64,000 bases of DNA from Gautieria morchelliformis (Eukaryota; Basidiomycota; Agaricomycetes; Gomphales; Gomphaceae), in the NCBI GenBank assembly GCA_015179125.1, contig WHVA01000050.1, forward strand, positions 287,900 to 351,899, read 5' to 3'. The number at the start of each line of letters is the position of its first letter. Positions within the stretch are counted from its first letter, which is position 1. Below are positions 31,530-42,304 of the stretch, piece by piece. The notes beneath the pieces were generated by a model. The model saw only the letters and a program-made list of their open reading frames with translations. It made no database searches and was not told the DNA's origin. A program made the translations under genes and the position numbers.

Positions 31530-32463
31530 CATATACTCATATGGTCCATACTTGCCTCTACATTTTATCATCATATATCTAAAAAATTTGCCATATACAT
31601 TTAACATATAGTCATCCAAATCCTATCTGAAATTGCTCTGTCTCAATCCACATTATGTTTCAGCACATACAAACATATTTCTAAAATATCAGAACATTCA
31701 AAAGATTTTAGGATATCCACACTATACAAATTTCTCAAAATGATGGACTATGAATTCAGTTAGGGCTGATATTTTAAAAGATATCTAATATATCCTAGAA
31801 GAATGTACATTATTGTCAATCTGAACATCCGCCAAGGGGGATCAGGGTGGGGATGCCAGCTGGCTAGTGGCACCTCATCCTCGACCACACTTGGTGATAC
31901 ATGGTTGGGGGCTTCCTCGCCCTCAACCCTCAATGGGGGGCAAGGGTGTTGAGGTCTATGACCTCGCCATCTTCCTGGGCCCCAGGTTCTGAGCCTAGGG
32001 TCATGTCAGCCGTCATGTCACTGGATGCATCTGAGGTTGGGGCCGCAAGCTAGAAGCTCACATCTATATTTGACTGCATGGAATCATCATGCATGGAGTC
32101 GATAGTAGAGGGATCTACTGGAGTTTTCCAACTGTGAAAAGCCGTCGACGCAGCAGTCTTTTCAAGATTGTGCAGATTCCACAATTCAGCTGTTCACTGG
32201 GTGAACAGCTGCAAAAAGTTCAAAAAGGTGTAAATGATATTGATCTTAGGACCTTGTATCACAAGGGCAAGTGGAACTCGACCAAGATGTGGTTATTCTG
32301 TGTGCTACATAGTGACAGTGTAAGGTAAAGTAATATGAGGAACCATAGCACAGTTCCCACACAAGAACTGTACAGTGGACCTATAAGGATCCTTGGCATT
32401 AGCTTAGTACTCCAGTAGTACACATTGCCTTACGGGCAATGCCAGTAAATAGGGTATTTACAC
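31530..32463. other. AT-rich non-coding stretch
   Basis: The stretch is AT-rich to about 31830 and then mixed, with no recognisable gene. A short acidic minus-strand frame (about 32050-31940) resembles the low-complexity tail of transposon proteins but is too short to assign. Confidence 0.5.
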
Positions 32464-33109
32464 CACTGGAGACATGGCAAATTTTCCGGACATTGAAAAT
32501 CAACTGGAAATTCTGAGGGTACTTTATATTTCTTGAAAATTTCCCAGTTCAGGAAATTGGATGAAAATTTAAGGTTTTGTCAGAGTTTTTTGGCTGCTGG
32601 ATATCCTTCAAAAATTGTAAAATTATCACCTACAAATCTTCAAGAAACACTCAGGAAACATTGAAGTTCCTCTTTGATGAAACTAAATTTCTAATAAAAT
32701 TTCCCTGCTTAGGAAATTCTATAGAAACACTGATTTCTACAATGTTGTCCTGTCAAATATTCAGGAAACCAACATTTTCCAAACTGAGGAAACTTTATTA
32801 AATATTTAGTTTCATAGCGGAGAAAATTCAATGTTTTCTGAGAGTTTCTTGAAGATTTTGAGGTGGTAATTTTACAATTTTTGAATGATTTCCTGAAGTC
32901 AAAAAAAACTCTGACAAAACATTGAATTTTCATCCAATTTCCTGAACTGGGAAACTTTGAAGAAATGTGGAATATCCTTGGATTGTTAAGTTTTCAGTGC
33001 AGACCTTGAGAGTTAACAATGAGTTCTAGTAGCTTCTAGTGCTCGCAAAATTCCAACAAGGATTTCCAGTAGATTTCCAAAGCCAGGAAATTTTGCTATG
33101 TTTCCAGTG
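32464..33109. mobile_element. Foldback/MITE-like element, 646 bp, long inverted arms
   Basis: The outer ends are CACTGGAGACATGGCAAATT and a right end reading AATTTTGCTATGTTTCCAGTG without its first base, near-complementary. Further in, the left arm from about 32528 (CCCAGTTCAGGAAATTGGAT) is mirrored around 32924-32962, and GATGAAACTAAATTTCTAAT (32677) is mirrored around 32790-32814. The centre is at about 32745-32786. Nearly the whole element is a diverged inverted repeat with no coding capacity. No target duplication could be confirmed. It may be a non-autonomous DNA element or a foldback transposon. Confidence 0.8.
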
Positions 33110-33428
33110 CCCCCACCTCTGTATAAGGGCAACCCTAGCTGGCTGTGGAGGTCACACTACCACACAGCTGACAAGGGGAAATCCAAAGAGAAAAGTCTAA
33201 GGATCCCCAATGTCAGTGAGCCTGTATTATACTATGCTAGTCTGTATCCAGGGACAACACTTGGCACTCGCCATCAACCCTGCACCCCCCTGACCTCCCT
33301 GACCCTTGATTGACCCTTGATGCCACATACTACATGAGTCGCTTGACTTCGAACATTGTTCTGAGAGTGGAAGTTGGAGAGTGGAATGGAATTGGCAAAG
33401 CAAACAGAACTGGTGGAAGTTCTCCCAG

Positions 33429-34385
33429 AAGTGGAGTCGGAAAGCGGAGTCGGAGTCGGAAGCGGAGTCGGAGTCGGAAGCGGAGTCGGAGTCGGAAGCG
33501 GGAGTCGGAGTCGGAAGCGGAGTCGGAGTCGGAAGCGGAGTCGGAGTCGGAAGCGGAGTCGGAGTCGGAAGCGGAGTCGGAGTCGGAAGCGGAGTCGGAG
33601 TCGGAAGCGGAGTCGGAGTCGGAAGCGGAGTCGGAGTCGGAAGCGGAGTCGGAGTCGGAAGCGGAGTCGGAGTCGGAAGCGGAGTCGGAGTCGGAAGCGG
33701 AGTCGAAGCGGAGTCGGAGTCGGAAGCGGAGTCGGAGTCGGAAGCGGAGTCGGAGTCGGAAGCGGAGTCGGAGTCGGAAGCGGAGTCGGAGTCGGAAGCG
33801 GAGTCGGAGTCGGAAGCGGAGTCGGAGTCGGAAGCGGAGTCGGAGTCGGAAGCGGAGTCGGAGTCGGAAGCGGAGTCGGAGTCGGAAGCGGAGTCGGAGT
33901 CGGAAGCGGAGTCGGAGTCGGAAGCGGAGTCGGAGTCGGAAGCGGAGTCGGAGTCGGAAGCGGAGTCGGAGTCGGAAGCGGAGTCGGAGTCGGAAGCGGA
34001 GTCGGAGTCGGAAGCGGAGTCGGAGTCGGAAGCGGAGTCGGAGTCGGAAGCGGAGTCGGAGTCGGAAGCGGAGTCGGAGTCGGAAGCGGAGTCGGAGTCG
34101 GAAGCGGAGTCGGAGTCGGAAGCGGAGTCGGAGTCGGAAGCGGAGTCGGAGTCGGAAGCGGAGTCGGAGTCGGAAGCGGAGTCGGAGTCGGAAGCGGAGT
34201 CGGAGTCGGAAGCGGAGTCGGAGTCGGAAGCGGAGTCGGAGTCGGAAGCGGAGTCGGAGTCGGAAGCGGAGTCGGAGTCGGAAGCGGAGTCGGAGTCGGA
34301 AGCGGAGTCGGAGTCGGAAGCGGAGTCGGAGTCGGAAGCGGAGTCGGAGTCGGAAGCGGAGTCGGAGTCGGGAGTCGGAAGCGGA
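33429..34385. repeat. 18-bp minisatellite, about 53 units
   Basis: The unit GGAAGCGGAGTCGGAGTC repeats almost perfectly for about 950 bases, with single 6-bp contractions near 33500, 33703 and 34370. Because 18 is a multiple of three and the unit has no stop on either strand, all six frames stay open, giving Arg/Ser, Glu/Ser/Ala, Gly/Val, Ser/Asp/Ala, Pro/Thr/Leu and Arg/Leu/Phe repeats. The flanks resemble gypsy-associated Ser/Asp-rich linker sequence, but no gene is supported. Confidence 0.92.
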
Positions 34386-34510
34386 GTCGGAGACCAAGCG
34401 GACCTGGAAGCGGAGTAAGAAATGGAGTCAGAACTTGGCATGGTGTCGGAACTTGAAAACAGGGTGTTCCCTGACACTCTGCCTGGTTCATCTCCCACCT
34501 CCATTCCACC

Positions 34511-34681
34511 TTTGGTGACAACATTGGTGGGCATTCACTCCGTTCAGGTGCTACAGACCTTGCCCTTGCCCGTGTTCCCGACAACATCGAAGGGATGGGA
34601 CGCTGGTCTTCCGACGCTTTCGACGTCTATATTCGCAAGCATCCTGTCATGCTGCACGCTCTTATTCATGGTCGTGTCTGA
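34511..34681 (+). pseudogene. Tyrosine-recombinase C-terminal fragment
   Basis: The frame reads [19 protein letters not shown], then [18 protein letters not shown], and stops at TGA 34679-34681. The H-x-x-R box followed by GRWSSDAF and the active-site tyrosine in VYIRKHP matches the C-terminus of tyrosine recombinases encoded by Cryptons and DIRS/Ngaro-type elements in fungi. The N-terminal catalytic Arg and core-binding domain are not present. It is a scrap between the minisatellite and the phosphotransferase gene. Confidence 0.65.
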
Positions 34682-34953
34682 CGCTCCCTCCTGAAAAACC
34701 TTTCCTCACCCATTTTTCGTCAGCTTCTGTTCATTCTTGTACCCCTTTCCCGGCCTTCGAGCCTCACTAGCCGCCGACATCCCTTTACTCCCCATTCTAA
34801 GCTATTTGTCCCGCTCAAGGAATTCGATATTGAAAAGGCTGTCTGTCTGTCAATCGAAGTTGCCTCGATATCGTCTGAGAAATTACCGCTAAGTATTGTG
34901 ATAATTGCGGATTTTCAAATTCGAACTTTACATAAGCGAAGGACACTCCTTTG

Positions 34954-36225
34954 ATGACCTCAGGCCTTGAATGGGTATCGACACTAGCAGGGTCTGTCCC
35001 TCGTTGGACGGTCGAACCTTCTATCGATGTGGTGGCTCAACTTATCCTTCCTTATCTCCAGCAAGCATCGACGAAGATATCATTTCTTGCCGAAGGCGGC
35101 TTTAACAAGCTCTATAACGTGCAGTGCATTCCTCCAGCAGTGATGCGAGTTTCCCTCCCTGTCTATCCCGGCTACAAAACTGCTAGTGAGGTAGCCACGC
35201 TACGACTTGTGGCCGCAAAGACAGATGTCCCTGTCCCGCGTGTCCTTGCCTTTGATGCTTCCAAAAACCCACTTGGTTTTGAGTGGATATTGATGCAGCG
35301 CATGCCAGGCATGCAGCTAGGAGCGCAATGGGCAAGCTTGGACTGGGAGGCCAAGGTTTCATTGGTGCACCGACTCGCAGACTTAATGGCACAAATGTTC
35401 TCACGCCTCCGGTTCCCTCAAATAGGGAACCTTTTCGAGGAAAACGAGCATGACACCGATGGAGATTCCCAGAATCTTATTGTAGGAAAAATTGTTTCTA
35501 TGGCGTTTTTCTGGAATGGCCGATCAACATATGAGGTACCTCGCGGGCCGTTTCATTCCAGTCGGGCATGGCTCGAATCCCGTCTCCTCCTTGTATCAAA
35601 TGATTGCGAGGCTATACTAAACAACCCTGACTCGGACCAGGACGACGTTGAAACCGCCGAAGATACTAAAGCACTGGTTGCGCGGCTTCAGCGCTGCCTT
35701 CCGAACTTCTTCCCAGATGCAGACGAAGGAAAGGAGCACTTCGTATTATGTCACGAGGACATATCGCGACAAAACATTCTTGTTGACAATTCCGGCCGCC
35801 TCACCGCTCTTGTGGACTGGGAATGTGTCTCTGTCCTACCCCTCTGGAAGGCATGCCAATTCCCGTCATTTTTGGTAGGACGCAATCGTGAGACGATGCC
35901 CCAACGTAGAGACTATTTTGAAGACACAGAGGAGTCTGGTGGTCAAGGCGTGAATGAGCTCTACAACGAGCATGTCGCAGAGCATGAGCTCACCACTTTG
36001 CGTGGTGTGTTCCTCCAACGCATAGGTCAAGTGCAGCCACAGTGGGTGCAAATATGGCGAGATCCTATGGCCCGAAGCAGGGCAGACGTGGAGATTGCTA
36101 TTCAGTATTGTGACAGTGAATTCTGCCAGAAAAGAATAAACAATTGGCTGGATGGCCTGGAAAGAGGCGGTGAGTCTCATAGTTTACGAAGTAGGCTAAT
36201 GGATGGATTAGGACGCACAATGTAA
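34954..36225 (+). CDS. Aminoglycoside-phosphotransferase-fold kinase (APH family)
   Basis: This is an intact single-exon gene of 423 residues from ATG 34954; the in-frame TTG at 34951 is not used. It belongs to the APH/choline-kinase-like family (PF01636) that phosphorylates small molecules with ATP. The nucleotide-binding N-lobe holds LAEGGFNKLYNV (residues about 47-58) and VMRVSLPV with the position usually occupied by lysine. The catalytic loop LCHEDISRQNILVDNSG (about 266-282) contains the HxDxxxxN motif, followed by the metal-binding aspartate in LVDWECVSVLP. There is no signal peptide. Fungal genomes hold many such genes with unknown substrates, and antibiotic resistance is not implied. 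It is flanked by repeats but shows no decay, so it is the best candidate for a functional host gene here. Confidence 0.88.
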   Translation: MTSGLEWVSTLAGSVPRWTVEPSIDVVAQLILPYLQQASTKISFLAEGGFNKLYNVQCIPPAVMRVSLPVYPGYKTASEVATLRLVAAKTDVPVPRVLAFDASKNPLGFEWILMQRMPGMQLGAQWASLDWEAKVSLVHRLADLMAQMFSRLRFPQIGNLFEENEHDTDGDSQNLIVGKIVSMAFFWNGRSTYEVPRGPFHSSRAWLESRLLLVSNDCEAILNNPDSDQDDVETAEDTKALVARLQRCLPNFFPDADEGKEHFVLCHEDISRQNILVDNSGRLTALVDWECVSVLPLWKACQFPSFLVGRNRETMPQRRDYFEDTEESGGQGVNELYNEHVAEHELTTLRGVFLQRIGQVQPQWVQIWRDPMARSRADVEIAIQYCDSEFCQKRINNWLDGLERGGESHSLRSRLMDGLGRTM

Positions 36226-37168
36226 CGTAGCAACACCCCAAAGCACTTACTATTAATCAGCACCTTGAGGGTACCGCTTCTGTGACTCGGCATTTGTAGC
36301 ACTATCGTTGATTTTGGGGTGGATTTTGCTTCCCACGTACAAGCCACCAACATTTTTGGGAAAGACAGAATCTTTTCCCAGCTCCGTTTATATAGGAGCA
36401 GGCCTGCTGTCGCAGACCTACTGGCTGGTGAGCAACCGTAAGTATCTTGGAGAGATAAGGATGGACTCATGTTTTTGACCTCGATCGTAAGTTATTCTCT
36501 GAACAATGTAAAGAAGGACAAATTCTTTACTTTGACTACGGAGACATGTAAAATAAGACAAGAGACTATACAGTATAAATCAAGGTAAAGAGATACGTGC
36601 TCGGTCACTGTGATGAAGCCAGAAGGTGCGAAGAAACAGATCAAACGGCGGCCATAATCCCGAATTTGATGATGGTATTGACGTCGTGCCCATTTTTTCT
36701 CGGTCTCGCAATGGGTATGTAGGAGTTTTGCTTTCTCCACTTCGCTCTTGCCCGACTCCCAGTCCTCAGTCGGTCGAAGAGGGAAAAAGAGGATGGAGAT
36801 GCCTACGAGCCAAAATGGAAAGAACGCAAAAAATGCGTCAGCGTCGACGCAGAAAAAATATTACTCGAAGACACGCACAAAAACCGTTCGCACGCTCTCA
36901 TGACAGAAAGTGAGGTCGTCACAAAGGCGTTCTGTGACGTCAGAAGTATACAGTTCAAGAAGTAGTTACTTACTCAAAGCTCACCAATACAGCTATTACA
37001 AAGGATTATATGTGGAGGAGAGTGGATGATGTGGGTACAAAGGACGGGACGACATGTGCATCCCATGCAACGATGACTTAATGTCAGGGTTTGTCCGTGT
37101 GTGTCGGGTCGGGCGCCGGTGACGGTGAGCATGTTTGGTGTAGTGTGCGAGTGGCCCGCCTTTGCGTG
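36226..37168. other. No recognisable gene
   Basis: Short overlapping frames on both strands only. An A-rich, Arg/Lys-coding run near 36780-36900 has no family resemblance. Confidence 0.45.
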
Positions 37169-39905
37169 ACGTCGGTAGTACTATACGATACCATACCATA
37201 CAATCCACTAAAGCGAGCGAGTCAGATCGACCAGGAAGGAACACAGCAGAAGCACAGCGAAGCAGAGCAGAAAGAAGTAACAGGAATTGAAAGAAGAGAA
37301 AGAGACGAATGAACCACAAACTCAGACAGACACGCGCATTTGTCAATCCAGGACATGCGCCGAAAACGCCGACGCCGCATACATCCCCTCCGGCGCCGGC
37401 GCTGTCTGTCCCCCCGCCCCTCCCCCAGCACCCGCATCCCCCCCGTCATACCCCGCGCCCCCCACCTGAAACGCCGCGTCCACGTCCACGGCGAGCGGCC
37501 ACGCGCCCGGGTTCGTCGTCCACGAGAACCCGGGCATCGCGCCGTGCTCCTAAAACGACGGGTCCACGAGCGCGGTGAGGCTCGACACCATCATGTCCGT
37601 GTCCGCCAGCGACGGCTCGCCCGGCGCGAACGCGGGGAGCGGCTGGTCGACGTCCATGTAGGACGAGTGGTCCGCAAAGAGGGGGTGCGGGTGTGGGGGC
37701 GGGGGCGGGGCGGGGTGGATAGAGCCGGGATGGAGAGCTCCATCGCGTATACGGGAGCGGCGGCGGCGGAAAACACGCCGGGTGAGGGGGCGGGTGCGAC
37801 GTGCACGGGGTCCGCGCGGGGCGGCGTGTGCGTGTCAGTGTCGGTGTTGTGCGGGGACTGGGACTGCGGCTGCTGCTGCTGCTCGTGGTCCTGGTCCTGG
37901 TGGTCGTCCTGTGCGCCGGGCCTGGCCCGCGCCAGCACACCCGCGAGGAACCGCGCATACAGCTTCGGCGTGTGGCGGTTGTCAATCGCGACCGCATCCG
38001 AGCCGAGCATGTCCACGAGGCGCTGCACGAGCTGCGTGATCTCGCGCCCCCGCCCGGGGCGCATCATGAACGCGAACGTCGGGCGCAGGATCTGCAGAAA
38101 TGGCTGGTGCGTTAGTATGGCGTATGGCGCTGGGCCCGGGAGGGAGGCACGTGTGCCCCCGCACCTTGAGCATGGACGCCGCGGCGAACCCCATGAACAC
38201 AAAGTACGCCTCGACGGAGTACCGCATATCTGCACCACACCTTGGTCAGCAACGGATCTGGGGCAACAGTGGGGGGATTGGGCTCACAGCCGAGCTTGTC
38301 CACGATCTGCGTGAGGATCTCCGTCGCGGCGGCGACGCACTGCTCCGCGAACGGGTTATCATGCCGCAGGCCCTGGCGCATGCCGTCGCGCAGCGCGATG
38401 GACAGCACGACCAGCTTTGCGTACGATACTAGGCTGGCGGTGGCATCAGCACGCGGTGCGCGGTGCGCGGGACGGCAAGGGACTCACAAAGGCCACAGGT
38501 ATCCCGCATCGTCAGCACCGGGTTCACTCCTGCAGAGTATGCCTAACGCGTCAGCCAATGCGTATACCGGGGGTGACTATGTAGTCCCCGCGTGTGTGCC
38601 AGGGGGTACTCACGCGTGCCCAAGTGCTCCTCGGCGAGGCGCTGCCAGTGCGCGCCGACCTTGTCCGCGTACGCCTGCACGGCGTTCAGGTCCAGAATCT
38701 GCACGGGCGCAGTGCGCGGTCAGCATCAGTGGTCGGGTCCCCGCGCCTGCAAACGCCACGCCTCACGCACCTTCTCCCCGTCGGGCCGTACGCATCCGAA
38801 TACACCGTATGGTGAAACCCCGACATCTACAGCTACAGCCACATCAGCCTCCGCGCACATAAAAAAACACGGACGGAGCAGCACACCCAGGCACTGGTAG
38901 GTACTCACCACGAGCAGCAAAGTCGCATACGCATACATGTGGATCTCCCAGATTGCACGGCGAGCCGCGCCACCACCCCTCGAGCCCGCCGGGCCCCGCG
39001 CACACGATCGCGGACAGCTTGCCCTGCTGCGTCGAGATCGACCGGTCGATGCAGATGCAGTTCAGCCAGATGCGCGCGCGGGAGAGGTGCACCCGCGCGT
39101 GCTCCTCCGCGGAGGGGCGGCGCGGAGAGGTGCGTCGTGTGCGTGGCGAAGCGGGAGGACGCGCGGGCGGCGTCGGGGGTCGGCGCGGGGAGGTGCAGCT
39201 CGAGGTCGGTCGCGATTCTGGATACGGGGCGGGCGCAGCACGCACACGGGTGGACGCAAACGGCGTTCGTCAGCCGCACGCACGCAAGGGGAGGCACGCA
39301 GGGAATGCGAGTGCACGCAAAACACGCACCGGATGCCGAGCCCGCAGTAGAGGTACGCCCTGTCCTCCTTGAAGGTGCGCGACGGTAGGGCGTACGCGCC
39401 GAGCAGGAGGTACGCCTGGCACGCCTCGACGTTTTTGGGGCCGTTGACCGCGGCGCCCGCGGCGTCGAGCAGCGGGTAGGGCGCGGGACGTAGTGGCGCG
39501 ACGCGACGGCGCAGACTGGGGCGCGGGGCGGGGCCGTGGGTGGGGTGGGGTGGGGTGGGTGGGCGGGATGGTGTCGGTCGGTCGGACGAAGAGCAAGGTG
39601 CCCCACACGCATCCAAAGAAAAAAAGAAAAGCCCATCAGCGCCGACGAAAGCAATAACACCACATACTTATATTGACGAAGCGAGCAGCCACTCACTAGT
39701 CGTGTACAGAAAGGCGCTCGCGTGGCGCACGCGCGCGGGGGTGTGGATCGCGGGGTCGCAGATCGAGAAGAAGATGTGTGGCGCGTCGTGTGTGCGTGTG
39801 CGGCCAAGCGAAAAACGCCCAACACGCACATTATGTAATCTTGTCATAAAACCTAAACACGTCAGCATCAGCATCCGCCGCACCCACCCCACGAGAGAGT
39901 GTGTG
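37169..39905 (-). pseudogene. Zn2Cys6 regulator, truncated copy 2
   Basis: This copy is collinear with 42107-44930 of copy 3, including about 170 bases of 3' flank (from GGTAGTACTATACGATA). On the minus strand it runs from the IFFSICDPAIHTPARVRHAS exon (about 39770-39700) through NVEACQAYLLLGAYALPSRTF, the IWLNCICIDRSISTQQGK exon, GLRDGMRQGLRHDNPFAEQ and LRPTFAFMMRPGRGREI to MYAASAFSAHVLD (stop 37345-37343). The N-terminal exons, including the zinc cluster, are missing; homology stops inside the intron before IFFSIC. In the last exon TAG replaces the conserved tryptophan of SFWEHG, and the Pro-rich exon is frameshifted. It is dead as a regulator. Confidence 0.8.
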
Positions 39906-41277
39906 TGCCGCTCAAATAAGCCTGCCGCGGTGGTCCCACTGCACCACCCCACCCCTTTTCACTTAGCGAGACGCTATGTCATCTCCAAAATATTGGAAAC
40001 CTGCATTTTTGTCGGCTAGTGGTAAAGGTGCCCTAGCTATGCTCAATCGATCCTTCAAAGAAGTCGTGTTTTTACTGTTGTGGTCATCCTGTATGTAGCT
40101 TCCACAGGTTGGTAAACCGGTATAGGACACACGCCGTGCAGATGGAGGAGCGAATCGTCTTTACGATCTTTACCCGAGTGAAAAGAGAAGAAGCGAGTCC
40201 GTCGATCTTCCAGTTACCGCCTGGGACTACAACTCGTAGGTATAGGTTCCTCCCGGACTTAATCAAAGGCGACTTTGATTCTATTCGAGAGGATGTAAAG
40301 GCATATTACTTGGAGAAAGTCCGCGGCATATCCACTCTTATCTCTCCGCCACTGCTCATTTGGTAGTAGGGCGTGACGTTGTTCAGGCATGGGATCAGGA
40401 CTCTACCTCTACGGACCTGCAAAAGTGTTTGTTCAGTCACTCTGAACTGGAATCATCGCTTATGGAACAGGTATCCCTCTCAGTTCTTAGCCGTTTGAAG
40501 TCTCTTGATTGTCGTTCTCCAGTACACGGTGATCTTACTTGTTGGACTGTCTGGTTGCCTTGATCAAACTGTCCACACACTTTCCCTCCTGCATAAGCTT
40601 GGACAAAGTCGCGAATATGTCTATGCTGTGACCGAATGTGGGACGGGTCCTCGACTCCGTTAGTTCGTTTCCTTGCAAAGATATAGTGCATTGAAGCAAG
40701 GCAGGGCGAGCATATCATCGAAATCGACCTTGACATGTTGGGACCAACATGCAAATCTCATTTAGGATCCGGTCTCGCAATTGTTTATAGAGAAGAAATT
40801 GTATCAGCAATTGGCACCCACTACCGAAGATTTTCCTCGTCACCGTTATGATATCAACCAGTTGGGTGGCACTTATGTATGACATGAATATTTGTCAGGT
40901 GAGTTGAGGGGCGGGTGTTCTGATGACATTGATTACTTTATCCCTTTCTCGAGAGATACATGTAGCGCTGGAGAATGTAGAGGCGTAGCATAGGTGACTT
41001 AAAAAACATGGAGTGCTAGTGTGTATCAAACCCTTTACAATTTAATTGGTGAATCAATGCTGCAAGCAATTATGCTAAAGAAAAATCCGTTCGGAGGGGC
41101 GCCCTCGTTATCGCTCTGATTAATTAGTGATGTGTCCGTATGTTCTGCTATGTTCGGCGAGGGTTATATCATTGGGAGGTCTACGCTAAATCATCGTTTT
41201 TTCCCTTAAGTACTCTGGATTAGTATTCGCACACTTACCTAAGTGTGTCTGACTCCATACCCGCCATAACCGCGTTC

Positions 41278-41571
41278 TTAATGCAGTGTTGTTCCACACT
41301 CCCTCGCGAAATATATCACATTACCATTACAAAACGTCTTTTTAATAACATCGCCGATGACGAGAGGATAATGGTCGTCCGGTACGCCCTTGTGGTTGGA
41401 GTCGTCCCCGGGCTCTTTGGAAGCGTCGAAGAGCCGAATCCACTGACCGTCATGTATATACCCCACCTCGGCTATATTGACGGAACCGGGAAACCAAGGC
41501 GCGAATCCCTTGCCTTCATGCAGTAGATTCCGGTAGTAAATCCGGTGGTCGAACAACTTGGGGTCGGGCAT
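41278..41571 (-). pseudogene. Fragment of a basidiomycete-type hypothetical protein
   Basis: ATG 41571 opens 97 residues. The piece YYRNLLHEGKGFAPWFPG, then VNIAEVGYIHDGQWIRLFD, resembles the N-terminus of a large family of uncharacterised Agaricomycete proteins that start with a GFxLWxPxP-type motif followed by a GDVG step. The C-terminus (YFARECGTTLH) ends abruptly. The function of the family is unknown and the match is from memory of the pattern, so confidence is modest. Confidence 0.4.
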
Positions 41572-41750
41572 GGCGCAAAAGCTCGAGGATAAGCCGCCAA
41601 AGGGAGAGAAGGCTAAGTTGGAGTCGAAGGTTTGGCAGGATATAAGTGTAGGTCGATTTGTCGAAGTAGATTCTCGTTGTTAGATCTCGACAGCGACGTC
41701 GCTCTCTTAAGTACATGGAATATTCTAATTATACTAAAGTCCTTGTCTTG

Positions 41751-41778
41751 CAAAGTACAAGGAGCGCCTTGTACTTTG
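41751..41778. repeat. Perfect 12-bp hairpin
   Basis: CAAAGTACAAGG, a four-base AGCG loop, then CCTTGTACTTTG. A second overlapping inverted pair, ACAAGGAGCGC (41758) and GCGCTCCTTGT (about 41781), could form an alternative fold. The context is non-coding. Confidence 0.75.
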
Positions 41779-42106
41779 CTGCGCTCCTTGTCCATTCTCG
41801 CCTTTGTCTACTCCTTCGCCCTTTGTGGTCACCGGCTTACGTTAGCACACCGAACAATGATCAGCTACGGATCACGCCAGCTTTCCAACCCTTAGATCGA
41901 TATGTAAATATAAAAACCGTGGCACTCGTGGGTCCGTGCGGTTGCAACTCCGACGGAACTGAACGCAACTGAAGTAGATCGAGACGGTCGTAAGGACTTT
42001 TCATTTTTTTTCATTTCTAAGGATCCTAACTCAACGTGTCCCTCTACTGTCCCTCTGGCCCAAGTTTTTGATTCTGTATATTGCCCCATACAACATGAGA
42101 TATCTA

Positions 42107-42150
42107 TGGTAGTACTATACGATACGATACGATACGACACGATACAATCC
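42107..42150. repeat. ACGAT pentanucleotide tract at the duplication edge
   Basis: TATACGATACGATACGATAC-type repeats mark the left end of the homology shared by regulator copies 2 and 3. Copy 2 has a shorter, altered version (37186-37205), so the tract length differs between the paralogs. Confidence 0.65.
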
Positions 42151-42304
42151 ACTAAAGAGAGCGAGTCAGAAGACCAGGAAGAAAAGCACAGCAAAAACAC
42201 AGCGAAAGCAGAGCAGCAAGAAGTCACGGGGGGAGAATGTGAAAGAAGAAGAAGAAGAGAAAGAGACGAATGAAACCACAAACACAGACAGACAGCGCAT
42301 TGTG

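Larger units (their letters stand above)
39906..42106. other. Spacer between regulator copies 2 and 3
   Basis: No complete gene. It contains a small minus-strand fragment (41278-41571) and a 12-bp perfect hairpin, both listed separately. Frames at 40109-40366 and 40360-40563 are open but unrecognised. Confidence 0.45.

Noticed and set aside
33227-34587. Large open frames of 345-437 codons on both strands
   Set aside because: They arise because an 18-bp repeat without stops keeps every frame open; there is no conserved non-repeat domain or start context.
34951-34953. TTG as start of the phosphotransferase
   Set aside because: An ATG follows immediately in frame at 34954, and fungal nuclear genes start at ATG.
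34954-36225. Antibiotic-resistance gene
   Set aside because: The APH fold is widespread in fungal genomes with unknown small-molecule or protein substrates; nothing indicates drug resistance.
38905-39831. 308-codon minus-strand frame
   Set aside because: It runs through introns and is out of phase with the recognised regulator exons of copy 2; GC-rich chance frame.
40109-40563. Two adjacent plus-strand frames as a gene
   Set aside because: No recognisable domain, no supported splice junction, and low-information composition.
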